Positions 8,723 to 18,653 are shown, counted from the stretch's first letter. The stretch is 64,000 nucleotides of DNA from Acinetobacter lwoffii (GCF_019048525.1 NZ_CP077369.1:2852001-2916000); one strand, 5' to 3'. Translations and numbers: made by a program. The notes: generated by a model from the letters alone, not told the origin.

Positions 8723-10084
8723 TTAGTGATGACTATCTATAACAATATTGCTGGTTTTATTCACTTCTTTACTTTTAAAAAAGTTTAGATGGTTAAACAC
8801 AATATTTAATACGATGGCCATGAGGCACGTTGAACTAATACCTGAATGGAACAGGGTTTGTACCCATTTTGGGAAGTTCGCATAGAATGAGTGATCAATA
8901 ATTGGAATCATACCTGCGGCAATTGCTGTAGCAACAATGATTAGGTTCTTTTGCTCACTATAATCAATTTTAGCTAAAGTACGAATACCACTTGCAGCCA
9001 CTGTACCAAACAATACCAAACCTGCGCCACCCAATACCGGTACAGGAATTGCAGCAATCAAACGGCCCATAATTGGTAAAATACCCAATACAACTAAAAT
9101 TAAGCCACCCGCTGCAACAACAAAACGGCTTTTTACACCAGTAATCGCGACCAAGCCTACATTTTGTGCAAAGGCACTTTGCATGAATGAGCCAAATATT
9201 GGTGCTGCCGCACTTGAAAGCATATCGGCACGTAGCCCATTGGTAATACGTTCAGCGTCGACTTTGGTACCGACAATTTCACCAACAGCGATAATATCAG
9301 CTGTAGTTTCAGTCATAATCACCAATGTCACAATTAGCATGGCAATAATGGCACTCAGTTCAAATGTTGGCATACCAAAGGCAAAGAAACTTGGGAATTG
9401 AATCCAATTGCCATTTGCGACTTTTGAGAAATCGCCAAAGCCCATCGCATATGCCAGCACTGTACCTAGCACAATTGCTAATAAGATGGATAAACGACGA
9501 ATTGTAGCGTTTCGAGTAATATTCAGCACAATGACAATGGCTAAAGTTAGAAAAGCCAAACTAATATTTTCAGCACTGCCCCAATCAGGCGCTTTGCTAT
9601 TTCCACCCATCATCCAACGTACTGCGACAGGTAGCAATGACAAACCAATCACGGTAATCACGCAGCCGGTCACGATTGGCGGGAAAAAACGAATAATTTT
9701 TGAAAAATATGGTGCTAAAAAGAAACCGATTAATGAAGCAACAATAACCGCACCATATACTGCCGAAAGCCCACCACCTGCAGTGACTATGGCAATCATC
9801 GTTGCCACACCAGCAAAGGATACGCCTTGAACTAGGGGTAATTTTGCACCGATGTATTTCACACCGACCGTTTGTAAAATCGTGGCTAAACCACCGACAA
9901 ATAATGCTGCTGCAATTAATAAACCAATTTGTGCAGGTTCAAGTCCTGCGGCTGTACCAATAATCAGTGGCGGCGCAATAATACCGCCATACATCGTCAA
10001 TACATGTTGTAAGCCATAAGCTAGGCTTTTCCCTGCACCTAAATATTCATGTTCTGGTGAAACTGTTTGATTTTGTTCTGTCAT
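8723..10084 (-). CDS. NCS2-family nucleobase (urate/xanthine-type) permease
   Basis: A 453-aa polytopic protein with the NCS2 marks: LQHVLTMYGG in the first segment, a conserved Glu in TETTADIIAVGE, and the signature QNVGLVAITGVKSR. It begins 35 bp after the uraH stop, so uraD-uraH-permease probably form one operon. That places it as a likely urate or xanthine importer feeding the pathway. The substrate cannot be settled from sequence alone. Confidence 0.87.
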   Translation of the reverse strand: MTEQNQTVSPEHEYLGAGKSLAYGLQHVLTMYGGIIAPPLIIGTAAGLEPAQIGLLIAAALFVGGLATILQTVGVKYIGAKLPLVQGVSFAGVATMIAIVTAGGGLSAVYGAVIVASLIGFFLAPYFSKIIRFFPPIVTGCVITVIGLSLLPVAVRWMMGGNSKAPDWGSAENISLAFLTLAIVIVLNITRNATIRRLSILLAIVLGTVLAYAMGFGDFSKVANGNWIQFPSFFAFGMPTFELSAIIAMLIVTLVIMTETTADIIAVGEIVGTKVDAERITNGLRADMLSSAAAPIFGSFMQSAFAQNVGLVAITGVKSRFVVAAGGLILVVLGILPIMGRLIAAIPVPVLGGAGLVLFGTVAASGIRTLAKIDYSEQKNLIIVATAIAAGMIPIIDHSFYANFPKWVQTLFHSGISSTCLMAIVLNIVFNHLNFFKSKEVNKTSNIVIDSHH

Positions 10085-10119
10085 TTTTATATCCCCCGAT
10101 CCGTTTTATGATGCTATTT

Positions 10120-10440
10120 TTAGCTACCGCGATATGTTGAATAGGCAAAAGGGCTAATCAACAAAGGAATATGAAAATGCTGTGAGGCATCTTTTACTAA
10201 GAAATGAATTACTGCTTTTGGGAAAAAAGTTTCGGTATTAAGACTTTCAAAATAGTCCGCTGTGGCAAACTCTAAGCTATAGCTACCCGTAGAAAATTCG
10301 CTTAAACCAAAGTCGGTCACACGGCCATCTGCATTGGTTTGCCCTTCACCAAGTAACATACCGTCTGCATTGAATAATTTAATCAAGACATTGGCAGCAG
10401 GTTTCCCAAGATTTGTATCTAAAATATGTGAGCTGATCAT
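10120..10440 (-). CDS. uraH: 5-hydroxyisourate hydrolase (transthyretin-like)
   Basis: A 106-aa protein. The N-terminal SSHILDTNLGKPA and the C-terminal signature AYSTYRGS are diagnostic of HIU hydrolases. It opens 5-hydroxyisourate, the HpxO product, to OHCU. Its start overlaps the uraD stop by 4 bp (ATGA), indicating translational coupling. No signal peptide is present, so it is cytoplasmic, unlike the paralogue at 58021-58416. Confidence 0.93.
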   Translation of the reverse strand: MISSHILDTNLGKPAANVLIKLFNADGMLLGEGQTNADGRVTDFGLSEFSTGSYSLEFATADYFESLNTETFFPKAVIHFLVKDASQHFHIPLLISPFAYSTYRGS

Positions 10441-10940
10441 GCACTTAGCTCCTGTTTTAATCTTAATAAGGCAATTTCAGCCAATTGATGATGGACAATA
10501 CGCTTTTCAGTTTCTGGATTATTCAGCAGACGGTACTGCAATGCTTGTAATACATTTTCACTGCTTAAGCCTGAAGCTTTAATTAAGAAGATATAGCCGT
10601 ACTTTTTTTCATAAGCGATGTTGCCTTTGAGCAATGCCATTTGTGTTTCTTCATCGGCTGAAATAGCGGATTGTTCACGGTTGGAAAAATTCTTTTCTAA
10701 TTCAGAAAGTTCAGCTTGGGCTTTTTTTTCACCAATACGCGGGTGATTATCTAAAGCAGATTTAATTTCTTCCCACGACCATGTACGAGCAGCTTGAGCC
10801 GCGTATTCCAAAATACTGTCTAATGATGCATACGGACGCTGACTGAGCAGCTCATTCGCCCAGCTTTCAATTTGCACACAGTGCTTTAAAAATGTTTTTA
10901 CATCGGCTTCGGATGCTTGATTAAATTCAACAAGTTGCAC
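10437..10940 (-). CDS. uraD: OHCU decarboxylase
   Basis: A 167-aa helical protein of the OHCU decarboxylase family, with the typical segments NHPRIGEKK (catalytic His of the HPRIG motif), EQSAI near the middle and KYGYIFLIKASG. It forms S-allantoin from OHCU, the product of UraH encoded next door. It is the first gene of a probable uraD-uraH-permease operon. Confidence 0.93.
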   Translation of the reverse strand: MQLVEFNQASEADVKTFLKHCVQIESWANELLSQRPYASLDSILEYAAQAARTWSWEEIKSALDNHPRIGEKKAQAELSELEKNFSNREQSAISADEETQMALLKGNIAYEKKYGYIFLIKASGLSSENVLQALQYRLLNNPETEKRIVHHQLAEIALLRLKQELSA

Positions 10941-10973
10941 TATTAAATCGCCTAAAAATATTTAATGTTCGTT

Positions 10974-10987
10974 CAAAACATGTTTTG
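10974..10987. promoter_or_regulatory. Perfect palindrome upstream of uraD
   Basis: The 14-bp perfect palindrome CAAAACATGTTTTG lies 34 bp upstream of the uraD start. It is a plausible operator for the uraD-uraH-permease unit. Symmetry and position are the only evidence. Confidence 0.4.
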
Positions 10988-11040
10988 CAATATCAATGCC
11001 AATCCCTTATTTCTTAGACAAATTGCTTTTTATAGGCACA

Positions 11041-11063
11041 AAAAAAGAGGCGCTAAGCCTCTC
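11041..11063 (-). terminator. Terminator after puuE
   Basis: GAGGC-GCTAA-GCCTC followed on the minus strand by TTTTTT. It ends the puuE transcript before the uraD promoter region. Confidence 0.7.
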
Positions 11064-11083
11064 TTTCTTCTTTATTTTTTTTA

Positions 11084-12052
11084 TTACGGTGCATGGTGTT
11101 TTATCCAATGTTCTGCAATATCGGCACGACGACAAACCCATACTTTTTCATGCGATTGCACATAATCTAAGAATCTTTGTAGTGCTTTAAAGCGTCCTGG
11201 TCGCCCTAAAATACGACAGTGCATACCAATAGATAGCATTTTTGGCGCAGTTTCACCTTCGGCATATAACACATCAAAGGCATCTTTAAGGTATTGATAA
11301 AATTGCTCACCACTATTAAAACCACCCGGCGAGCAAAACTTCATATCATTACTTTCAAGTGTATATGGAATGATTAAATGCGGACGTGTTGCACCATCTA
11401 CATTCGTCACTGTGCTCCAAAATGGTAAGTCATCGCCATAATAGTCACAGTCATATTGAATCTGAGGAAATTCAGCAAGTAATTTTCGAGTATTCGGGCT
11501 ATCACGTCCGGTATACCAACCGATTGGTGTTTTACCAAATAGCGTTTCAAGCACGCTAATAGCTTGATCCATATGTTGGCGTTCTTGTTCGATTGGCATA
11601 TCTTGATAATGCAACCAACGTTGACCATGCGATACGACATCATAATTGGCTGCTTTAATCGCTTCCACAATGTAAGGATTGCGTGCCAAAGCCATACCCA
11701 CACCGAAAATGGTCATGGGGAGTTGGCGTTTTTTAAACTCTTGGTGAATGCGCCAAAAGCCCGCTCGTGAGCCATATTCGTACATGGAATCCATCGACAT
11801 GTGTTTGTCTGGAAAACTGGCCGCGCCAATAATATCTGACAAAAACTGTTCTGAACCTGCATCACCATGTTCTACATGGTTTTCACCGCCTTCTTCATAG
11901 TTCAATACAAACTGAACCGCGACACGAGCACCATTTGGCCATTCCACTTTGGGTGGTTCTCCATGATAGCCAATCAGATCTCTGGAATAGTCTTGTTGTT
12001 GAATCTGGTCTATCAGATCTTGCCCACGTAAATATGTTGCTGTCACATCCAC
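11084..12052 (-). CDS. puuE: Allantoinase, PuuE type (polysaccharide-deacetylase fold)
   Basis: A 322-aa protein of the metal-independent allantoinase family related to polysaccharide deacetylases, not the dihydroorotase-like AllB. Family features are VQFVLNYEEGGE near the N-terminus, YGSRAGFWR, DVVSHGQRW and the late segment LSIGMHCRILGRPGR. It hydrolyses allantoin to allantoate, the substrate of Alc. It is transcribed separately from uraD, with a terminator between them and a palindromic site upstream. Confidence 0.92.
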   Translation of the reverse strand: MDVTATYLRGQDLIDQIQQQDYSRDLIGYHGEPPKVEWPNGARVAVQFVLNYEEGGENHVEHGDAGSEQFLSDIIGAASFPDKHMSMDSMYEYGSRAGFWRIHQEFKKRQLPMTIFGVGMALARNPYIVEAIKAANYDVVSHGQRWLHYQDMPIEQERQHMDQAISVLETLFGKTPIGWYTGRDSPNTRKLLAEFPQIQYDCDYYGDDLPFWSTVTNVDGATRPHLIIPYTLESNDMKFCSPGGFNSGEQFYQYLKDAFDVLYAEGETAPKMLSIGMHCRILGRPGRFKALQRFLDYVQSHEKVWVCRRADIAEHWIKHHAP

Positions 12053-12111
12053 TTCCTAATTTGTTATATCAAACAGTCAAAAAATAGAATGAATTAAGCA
12101 ATTAGTGCGCC

Positions 12112-12132
12112 AAAACTTAGTATACAAGTTTT
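12112..12132. promoter_or_regulatory. Palindromic operator candidate upstream of puuE
   Basis: AAAACTT-AGTATAC-AAGTTTT, with 7-bp perfect arms and GTATAC at the centre, lies 60 bp upstream of puuE. The TTGTATACTAA core (minus strand) resembles operators of GntR/FadR-type regulators. The regulator is not identifiable in the window. Confidence 0.45.
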
Positions 12133-12232
12133 ATTTCCTTTCTAAAGGAACGACAACTGATGACGCGTGCATATTGAGCATCTAACTTTATAAATTTAAT
12201 ATCTAAAAAATATTTTTTCTTTGGACTGTCTA

Positions 12233-12300
12233 ATGAATACAAAACATAAAAAAATTATTAATATTTTTACTTTAGAATTTTTTCTTTCATTTTTTAGTAC
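12233..12300 (+). pseudogene. Possible 5' remnant of a small membrane-protein gene cut by an IS
   Basis: An ATG at 12233 opens a hydrophobic frame (MNTKHKKIINIFTLEFFLSF) that runs into the left end of the IS at 12301. The IS right end is followed by an open hydrophobic frame at 14306-14635. They could be two halves of one gene, but joining them with a 2-bp AT duplication gives a frame mismatch of one base. The link is therefore tentative. Confidence 0.3.
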
Positions 12301-12500
12301 ATTAGACTTCCGTCATAAATCAAAAAACGTACAATTTATTTGATCTTAAATTAATCAGCAAAATTATTTAATTCAAGAGATAATCCTTGGATGAAATTCA
12401 AAGATATTCAAAAATTATCAAACGTTAAGTTTCGTAGGCTTACCGGTGTTAGTTGGGCTACATTTAACCTCATGTTGGCCGAGCTAAATAAGCATTTACC

Positions 12501-12509
12501 TCGTCATAT
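12501..12509. repeat. 9-bp target-site duplication, left copy
   Basis: TCGTCATAT here is repeated exactly at 13549-13557 on the other side of the IS903-group element. Nine bases is the duplication length known for the IS903 group, so this was a simple transposition event. Confidence 0.9.
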
Positions 12510-13548
12510 GGCTTTGTTGCACAAACATTCAAAAGCTAAACTTCTTCCAAGTTATCTAAATTTAAGTGGCAACTTGGGTGTGAGGTCGGCCTAAATCTGT
12601 AAATTTATTTAATACGGCCACACGTGCATGAATCTCATTGACTTGGCTTTGAAAGTTTCTCGCACGGAGTTTATCGCCTAATAATTTGATGCAATGCATC
12701 TTGGTTTCTATCAGACTTCTGCGATGATAGCCTGACCAATTTTTCCATATTGTTCTTCCTAAACGTTTAACTGTTCGAAGTAATTCATTTCGCTCTAGCG
12801 AGCTGGTCTTTGTATCTTTCCAAGGTTTCGCATTTTTTCTTGGCGGAATCACCGCATGTGCTTGTCGGTCTGCAATTACTTGACGGCATTGCTTGGTGTC
12901 ATAAGCCCCATCAGTATAGACAGAGTCAATCTGCTCATCTTGTGGAATCTGATCGAGTAAATCACCAAGCACTTGTGAATCACTCACATTATTTGTAGTG
13001 AGTTGAATAGCGCGTATTTGAAGGGTTTCAGCATCTATACCAATATGAAGTTTACGCCATTGGCGACGATATTCAGGTTGGTGTTTCTTACGCTTCCATT
13101 CACCTTCGCCTAGAAACTTTAAGCCAGTAGAATCGACGAGTAGCTGGAGACCATTACTGCTTTTTTGATAATTAATTGCAATATCAATATGCTTTTGTCT
13201 TCTGCAGATGGTGGAATAGTCTGGTGCTGTCCAATCTAATCTACAAAGATGAATGAGACTTTGCACAAAGCCAGTGACCATGCGTAAAGAAAGACGAAAT
13301 AAGGATTTGATCATTAAACAGCATTGGATGGCTGTATCTGAATAAGTTTGATTTCGACCATGTTTACCTTTGGGTTGAGCGTACCATTGAGTCTTGGGAT
13401 CAAACCAAATTGAGAGATTTCCTCGATTTATTAATGCACTGTTATAAGAAGACCAATTGGTTGTACGATAGATTTTATGTGTGGGCTTATTCATTTGAGA
13501 ATTATATTGTGGAATAAGCCTTTAGAGATAGGTTTGTGCAACAAAGCC
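12510..13548 (-). mobile_element. Complete IS5-family (IS903 group) element
   Basis: A 1039-bp element with terminal repeats GGCTTTGTTGCACAAA and (right) TTTGTGCAACAAAGCC, a full-length transposase gene and a 9-bp target duplication. It is inserted in the transposase gene of another IS. Confidence 0.92.
12562..13494 (-). CDS. IS903-group transposase, full length
   Basis: A 310-aa DDE transposase, near the 307 aa of IS903. The catalytic residues fall in LLVDSTGLK, VYTDGAYDTK and RRSLIETKMHC. The N-terminal about 60 residues (MNKPTHKIYRTTNW onward, with YSDTAIQCCL) are missing from the copy at 1620-2372. The two copies differ at several residues, so they are related but not recent duplicates. 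Confidence 0.92.
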   Translation of the reverse strand: MNKPTHKIYRTTNWSSYNSALINRGNLSIWFDPKTQWYAQPKGKHGRNQTYSDTAIQCCLMIKSLFRLSLRMVTGFVQSLIHLCRLDWTAPDYSTICRRQKHIDIAINYQKSSNGLQLLVDSTGLKFLGEGEWKRKKHQPEYRRQWRKLHIGIDAETLQIRAIQLTTNNVSDSQVLGDLLDQIPQDEQIDSVYTDGAYDTKQCRQVIADRQAHAVIPPRKNAKPWKDTKTSSLERNELLRTVKRLGRTIWKNWSGYHRRSLIETKMHCIKLLGDKLRARNFQSQVNEIHARVAVLNKFTDLGRPHTQVAT

Positions 13549-13557
13549 TCGTCATAT
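13549..13557. repeat. 9-bp target-site duplication, right copy
   Basis: TCGTCATAT, matching 12501-12509. Confidence 0.9.
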
Positions 13558-14305
13558 TGGTAAAGGACGACCGCATAAATTACCGTTGGAAGATCGTTTG
13601 CTCTTATGTATAGAATATTGGAGAGAATATCGAACATTTTTCCATCTTGGTATGAGTTACGGTGTATCTGAAACGAGTGCAATTCGTATCACACGTGTTA
13701 TTGAAGATACCTTAATCTGTTCTGGAAAATTTAACTTGCCAAAACAACTTCCTAATCGAGATGAAGTGGATTGGGAAGTTGTTGTGATTGATGCAACTGA
13801 AATATTAGTTCAACGTCCAAAAAAAAACAGAAGAAATGGTATAGCGGTAAAAAAAAAGCGACATACCTTTAAATTTCAGCTATCTATGCACTATACAACA
13901 GGTGAAATACTGAGTGTATGTGGAAGTCATGGAAGCATGCATGATTTTAAAATATTTAAAAAAAGTATGAGGAAATTAAAATTTAAGCCCTTTTTTATCG
14001 TTGATAAGGGTTATTTAGGGATAAAGAAATTGGGTTTTGGATGCCTCATGCCATCTAAAGCAAAGAAAACTGAAAAACTAGATTCTGAATTAAAAAAGTT
14101 AAATAGAGAGATTGGTCGTAGACGAATTCAAGTAGAGCATATATTTGGAAGGATGAAATGTTTTAAGATTTTATCTTGTGTATATAGAAATCGTCGTAAA
14201 AGATTAAACCTGCGGTTTAATTTACTTGCTGGCATATACAATTTAGATTGGGTGAAAGATAAACAATTAAATTGATTGAAAAATGATTTATGAAGGAAGT
14301 CTAAT

Positions 14306-14635
14306 GGTTACGGTGATCAATTTAAAACACCAAATATTTTAAACTTAATTATTCTTTTTATCATAGGATTAATTTCTTGGTTTTTCTTTTATTTCTTTAA
14401 TTTAAAACATAAAATTTTATTAAAAAAACTTTCCCTTGGCTTATTTGATATCTGCATTAATCTTTTAAGACTTGCCTGTGGAATCATGATTTCATTTGTT
14501 TTTTTACACTTATTGGTAGATGGGTATAATCATAAATTATTAAATTTTACATTTTTTGGATTGTTAGCCCTTATAGAGGTAGTCGTATTTTCATATTTTA
14601 AAGATTATTTACTTTTCAAAAATACTAAAATTTAA
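14306..14635 (+). pseudogene. Truncated membrane-protein gene downstream of the IS
   Basis: An open frame of about 109 codons runs from the IS right end to a TAA at 14633, with no start codon near its beginning. It encodes three or four strongly hydrophobic stretches (for example LIILFIIGLISWFFFYFF and GIMISFVFLHLLV), so it looks like the 3' part of a small integral membrane protein gene. I do not recognise the family. Its base composition is very AT-rich. Confidence 0.45.
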
Positions 14636-14642
14636 AAAAGAG

Positions 14643-14667
14643 AAGCCTTTCATATTCAGAAAGGCTT
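14643..14667 (-). terminator. Terminator after ureC
   Basis: AAGCCTTTC-(7)-GAAAGGCTT followed on the minus strand by CTCTTTTTT. It ends the urease transcript. Confidence 0.75.
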
Positions 14668-14691
14668 TGTGAAATAGTGTTTTGGAAATGA

Positions 14692-16392
14692 TTAAAATAA
14701 GAAGTAACGCTGCGCCATTGGTAACACTTCCGCAGGCTCACAAGTCAAATGCACACCATCTGCACGTACTTCATAAATCTCAGGGTCAACCTCCATTACA
14801 GGACAATAAGTATTTAACTTCATATCTGCTTTCGAGATATTACGCGTGGCTTTACAAGGACTAATCAACTTCTTTAAAGCCAATTGTTCATGTACGCCTT
14901 GCTCTATTGCCACTTGCGATAAAAAGGTAATGCAGGTGTTATGTACGCCACGAGGGTAAGCGCCAAACATCGGACGATAATGCACAGGCTGTGGCGTTGG
15001 AATTGAAGCATTAATATCACCCATCGGCGCAGCTGCAATCATTCCGCCTTTAATAATCATCGAGGGCTTAACACCAAAAAATGCAGGCTTCCATAAAACA
15101 ATATCGGCTAATTTACCCACTTCAATCGAACCAACTTCATGGCTTAATCCATGGGTAATGGCAGGATTAATCGTATATTTAGCAATATAGCGCTTCACAC
15201 GATTGTTATCGTGATTTTGATTATCACCTTCGAGTGGGCCGCGTTGCACTTTCATTTTATGTGCTGTCTGCCAAGTACGTAATATTACTTCACCCACACG
15301 CCCCATCGCTTGCGAGTCGGAAGACATCATGGCAATTGCGCCCATATCCTGCAAGATATCTTCTGCAGCAATAGTTTCACGGCGAATCCGACTTTCAGCA
15401 AAAGCAACATCTTCAGAAATTGCAGGGTCTAAATGGTGGCAAACCATCAACATATCTAAATGTTCATCAATGGTATTGACGGTATATGGACGTGTGGGAT
15501 TGGTTGAAGATGGTAAAACATTGGGTTGACCAATTGCTTTTAAAATATCTGGTGCGTGACCACCGCCCGCACCCTCAGTATGGTAAGTGTGGATGGTCCG
15601 GTTATTAAATGCTGCTAAGGTTTCTTCTAGAAAGCCACTTTCATTTAGTGTGTCTGTGTGAATGGCAACTTGTACATCGTATTGATCCGCCACACTTAGA
15701 CAGTTATCAATCGCGGCTGGCGTCGATCCCCAGTCTTCATGTAATTTTAAACCCACCACACCGGCTTTGATTTGTTCAGCGATTGGTTCTGGCTGACTCA
15801 AGTTGCCTTTACCTAACAGACCAATATTCATAGGTAAATCATCAATAGCTTGTAGCATGGTCGCAATATGCCATGGGCCTGGAGTTACTGTGGTTGCAGA
15901 TGTTCCTGCGGCGGGGCCTGTACCACCACCAATCATTGTAGTTGTGCCTGACATTAGTGCTGTTTCAACTTGTTGTGGGCAAATCCAATGAATGTGAGTA
16001 TCTATCCCTCCCGCCGTTAAGATTTGTCCTTCACCTGCGATGACTTCAGTTGCTGCACCTAAAGGAATTGTAATGTCAGGTTGAATATCAGGGTTACCTG
16101 CTTTACCTATTTTCCAGATACGACCATTTTTAAGTCCAACATCGGCTTTGACAATACCCCACCAATCGACAATTAAAGCATTGGTAATGACGGTATCAGC
16201 GACCTCATCAGACAATAATTGTGACTGTCCCATACCATCGCGAATGACCTTGCCACCGCCAAATTTAACTTCTTCACCATAAGTCGTGAGGTCTTGTTCA
16301 ACTTGAATAAACAATTCTGTATCAGCTAAGCGAACTCTATCACCTACTGTAGGGCCAAACATTTCCGCATAAGCACGGCGAGACATTTTCAT
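14692..16392 (-). CDS. ureC: Urease alpha subunit
   Basis: A 566-aa amidohydrolase, near the 567 aa of Klebsiella UreC. Nickel ligands HIH (H133, H135), the carbamylated lysine in GLKLHEDWG (K216), the mobile-flap CHH in MVCHHLDP and the metal-binding Asp in [11 protein letters not shown] are all present. The start at 16392 is chosen because AGGAAA precedes it by about 8 nt and it fits the family; the frame remains open upstream but overlaps the GNAT gene. It hydrolyses urea to ammonia and carbamate, using urea released by Alc and AllA. It is the last gene of the cluster, 11 bp after the acetyltransferase. Confidence 0.95.
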   Translation of the reverse strand: MKMSRRAYAEMFGPTVGDRVRLADTELFIQVEQDLTTYGEEVKFGGGKVIRDGMGQSQLLSDEVADTVITNALIVDWWGIVKADVGLKNGRIWKIGKAGNPDIQPDITIPLGAATEVIAGEGQILTAGGIDTHIHWICPQQVETALMSGTTTMIGGGTGPAAGTSATTVTPGPWHIATMLQAIDDLPMNIGLLGKGNLSQPEPIAEQIKAGVVGLKLHEDWGSTPAAIDNCLSVADQYDVQVAIHTDTLNESGFLEETLAAFNNRTIHTYHTEGAGGGHAPDILKAIGQPNVLPSSTNPTRPYTVNTIDEHLDMLMVCHHLDPAISEDVAFAESRIRRETIAAEDILQDMGAIAMMSSDSQAMGRVGEVILRTWQTAHKMKVQRGPLEGDNQNHDNNRVKRYIAKYTINPAITHGLSHEVGSIEVGKLADIVLWKPAFFGVKPSMIIKGGMIAAAPMGDINASIPTPQPVHYRPMFGAYPRGVHNTCITFLSQVAIEQGVHEQLALKKLISPCKATRNISKADMKLNTYCPVMEVDPEIYEVRADGVHLTCEPAEVLPMAQRYFLF

Positions 16393-16403
16393 TAATATAT
16401 TTC

Positions 16404-16865
16404 CTATTCTAGATTTTTTGGCTTTAGCAGCTTTTGCATCGGAATAAATTGAATACCCCATTTCTCCGTTAGCGCACCGACCACTTCAAATCCATATTTT
16501 TTATAAATATCGAGTGCATAATGACTTGAATTTATTGTGATTATATCGGGATCATTTTTAAGTATTTCTTGCTCTAAAAAGTCCCACATTTGTCGACCAT
16601 AACCTTGACCGTGATATTCAGCTTTTAAGAAATAATGCATGACATGAGATGGAGCGATATACGCCAAATTCCCAACGATTTCTTCATTAATTTCTGCCAC
16701 AAAATAATGAATAAGTGGTTGTTGGAAGATGTTTTTCAACATATCAGGTTTAAAGCGTTCACGTCCTTCTTCAGTCATGACAACATAATCGACAAAAGGT
16801 TCAATAACAGCAGCGATGGCTTCAACATCATCAACAGTTGCTGGGCGTATTTTCATTATTAACAT
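16404..16865 (-). CDS. GNAT-family N-acetyltransferase inside the urease cluster
   Basis: A 153-aa protein with the GNAT fold. The acetyl-CoA loop appears as [15 protein letters not shown], preceded by the strand [14 protein letters not shown] and followed by [20 protein letters not shown]. It resembles the ArgA-like/YhbS type of small acetyltransferases. It lies between ureB and ureC in the same orientation with short gaps, so it is probably co-transcribed. A role in urease maturation is not known, and the substrate is unknown. It starts at MLIMKIRP or four codons later at MKIRP. Confidence 0.85.
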   Translation of the reverse strand: MLIMKIRPATVDDVEAIAAVIEPFVDYVVMTEEGRERFKPDMLKNIFQQPLIHYFVAEINEEIVGNLAYIAPSHVMHYFLKAEYHGQGYGRQMWDFLEQEILKNDPDIITINSSHYALDIYKKYGFEVVGALTEKWGIQFIPMQKLLKPKNLE

Positions 16866-16954
16866 TTAATTCTCTTATGCTTTTTCATGTACTTATTGAA
16901 CTTATTACTAACAATAATTTAATTGTTCAACAAGACACTTGAGCATAAAAATAG

Positions 16955-17263
16955 TTAATCCAATTTACCCATAACACGCCCTGCAAACCCATACACCTCA
17001 CGTTTACCTGCAAGTGCAACCAATTCGATATCTCGACTTTGGCCCGGTTCAAAACGAACTGCTGTTCCAGCAGCGATGTTGAGTCGATAGCCTCTAGCTT
17101 GCTCTCGATTAAATTGCAAAGCATCATTGGCTTCAGCAAAGTGAAAATGAGAACCGACTTGAATTGGTCGATCGCCTGCATTAGCAACACGCATTTTCAG
17201 TGTTTCTCGTCCGACATTCATTTCAATGTCTGAATCAGGCGTAATAATTTCACCAGGAATCAT
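16955..17263 (-). CDS. ureB: Urease beta subunit
   Basis: A 102-aa protein starting MIPGEI, with the family segments [16 protein letters not shown] and [17 protein letters not shown]. This is the standard size for a separate beta subunit. It assembles with UreA and UreC into the (ABC)3 apoenzyme. It starts 19 bp after ureA and is followed by the GNAT gene, not directly by ureC. Confidence 0.95.
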   Translation of the reverse strand: MIPGEIITPDSDIEMNVGRETLKMRVANAGDRPIQVGSHFHFAEANDALQFNREQARGYRLNIAAGTAVRFEPGQSRDIELVALAGKREVYGFAGRVMGKLD

Positions 17264-17282
17264 GGCTTACTCCTTATTTTTA

Positions 17283-17585
17283 TTAGACAATGGGTTGATG
17301 AACTGTGACTAACTTTGAACCATCTGGAAAAGTAGCTTCGACCTGCACTTCTGCAATCATTTCCGCGACACCATCCATGACATCTTCACGACTTAACAAG
17401 GTTGTGCCGTAATGCATTAACTCGCTCACGGACATGCCATCGCGTGCGCCCTCAAGCAGTGCTGCTGAAATAAATGCAATTGATTCTGGATAATTCAATT
17501 TTAATCCACGCGCTTTACGACGCTCAGCAACAAGGCCTGCGGTAAAAATTAATAATTTATCTTTTTCAGTTGGATTAAGTTCCAT
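17283..17585 (-). CDS. ureA: Urease gamma subunit
   Basis: A 100-aa protein starting [14 protein letters not shown], with [17 protein letters not shown] sequence and the C-terminal [15 protein letters not shown], typical of UreA. A 159-bp gap separates it from ureD upstream, large enough for an internal promoter. Confidence 0.95.
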   Translation of the reverse strand: MELNPTEKDKLLIFTAGLVAERRKARGLKLNYPESIAFISAALLEGARDGMSVSELMHYGTTLLSREDVMDGVAEMIAEVQVEATFPDGSKLVTVHQPIV

Positions 17586-17744
17586 AACAATTTCCTAATC
17601 TTCTAAAATGTAGAATGCAAAATGCGTGCAAATTCTTCTTTCGCTCTCGCACGTTTTGATTTTTAGTGTCCTAACCCAAAGGTAAAATGAACACTTAATC
17701 TATTAATCTTGCTAGACCTATCTACTTTCCAATGATGGCAAAAC

Positions 17745-18653
17745 TTAAGTGCGCCAAATCCGTGGGAATTCTTCTGCTAGGTCATACCAATAGCGTCTTA
17801 AACGGGCACGGACTGCTGCAAAAGCATCATGGCATTCACGTACATCATCGCCTAAATAACGTGCACAAATCACATCATCTAACAGGGTTAAAGTCACCGC
17901 TAGATTCATCCGCATAATCAATTCACGGATTAATTCGATATGTTCAGCCAGTAATGTTGTTTGCCTTAAACGCGATGGTGCTACTGCCCAGAAACTTCCC
18001 ATCACAGCATGTCCATTCATACCTAAACAGGATGTAAGCCACCGATCCTGCCCCTTAAAATTTAAACTATCTGCAACCAATAATTTGTCTGCACGATACA
18101 GCCTAAATTTGCTTTGGTATTGCCCTTGCTGAAAAATTTCACCACGTGCTTGTCGACCGATGACCAACATATCCCACCCAATAAAACTGGCCATTTCATC
18201 TAGATGAATATGTGTTTCAGAGTCTGCATTGGCACCATCAAAAAGCATGGTTTCTTGCGGTAACCATTCAAATGTCGCCTGTGCTGCGACATGTATATGA
18301 ATATGCTGATAGGCTTGCTTGCCATTGGTTTTGTACCATTTTCCTGCACCGGGCGTGGTAACTAACGCATGCGCATTCGCCTCAACTTTCATATCAAAAG
18401 TCAGATGGTCTCCGCCAGCAATTCCTGCTGGTGGATGCACAATAATTGCATGGCAAATACCAGTTTTTTCAGGCCACAACATCTTCTGAACGCGTACAGG
18501 CCCATGATGCTTGCGATGCTGTAATACGGTTCGATTTGACTGTACTTGATAGGCAAAACCAAGTTCCAAACAGGCATACCACAGTTGGCTGTTATGCTGC
18601 TGTTGTGTCGATATAAATTTTGTTTCGCTTAATACCAGATCATTCATTTGCAT
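17745..18653 (-). CDS. ureD: Urease accessory protein UreD
   Basis: A 302-aa protein of the UreD/UreH family with the segments [23 protein letters not shown] and [12 protein letters not shown]. It is the scaffold that holds UreF-UreG on the apoenzyme for nickel insertion. It lies between ureJ and ureA, starting 28 bp after the ureJ stop. Confidence 0.93.
   Translation of the reverse strand: MQMNDLVLSETKFISTQQQHNSQLWYACLELGFAYQVQSNRTVLQHRKHHGPVRVQKMLWPEKTGICHAIIVHPPAGIAGGDHLTFDMKVEANAHALVTTPGAGKWYKTNGKQAYQHIHIHVAAQATFEWLPQETMLFDGANADSETHIHLDEMASFIGWDMLVIGRQARGEIFQQGQYQSKFRLYRADKLLVADSLNFKGQDRWLTSCLGMNGHAVMGSFWAVAPSRLRQTTLLAEHIELIRELIMRMNLAVTLTLLDDVICARYLGDDVRECHDAFAAVRARLRRYWYDLAEEFPRIWRT

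Larger units (their letters stand above)
12391..14275 (+). pseudogene. IS5-family transposase (DDE_Tnp_4 type) split by a nested IS
   Basis: The N-terminal 40 codons (12391-12509, MKFKDIQKLSNVKFRRLTGV onward) carry the HTH region. The rest lies at 13549-14275, with VVIDATEI, FIVDKGYLGI and EHIFGRMK consistent with the DDE catalytic core. Removing the IS903-group insert and one copy of its 9-bp duplication restores a continuous frame through LPRHIGKGRPHKLPLEDR, giving about 280 aa. The protein is inactive as it stands. Confidence 0.85.
12301..14305 (+). mobile_element. IS5-family (ISL2-like group) element, interrupted by an IS903-group element
   Basis: The terminal inverted repeats ATTAGACTTCCGTCATAAAT (left) and ATTTATGAAGGAAGTCTAAT (right) differ at one of 20 positions. 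Without the nested element the IS is about 957 bp. It encodes one transposase split into two parts. A target duplication cannot be fixed because the bases beyond the repeats are themselves symmetrical; at best it is 2 bp (AT). Confidence 0.8.

Noticed and set aside
9183..9830. Plus-strand frames of 72 and 140 aa within the second NCS2 permease
   Set aside because: They are antisense to a clear transporter gene and have a compositional bias typical of antisense frames.
16927..17190. 87-aa minus-strand frame overlapping ureB
   Set aside because: It is the alternative frame of ureB; UreB motifs are in the other frame.
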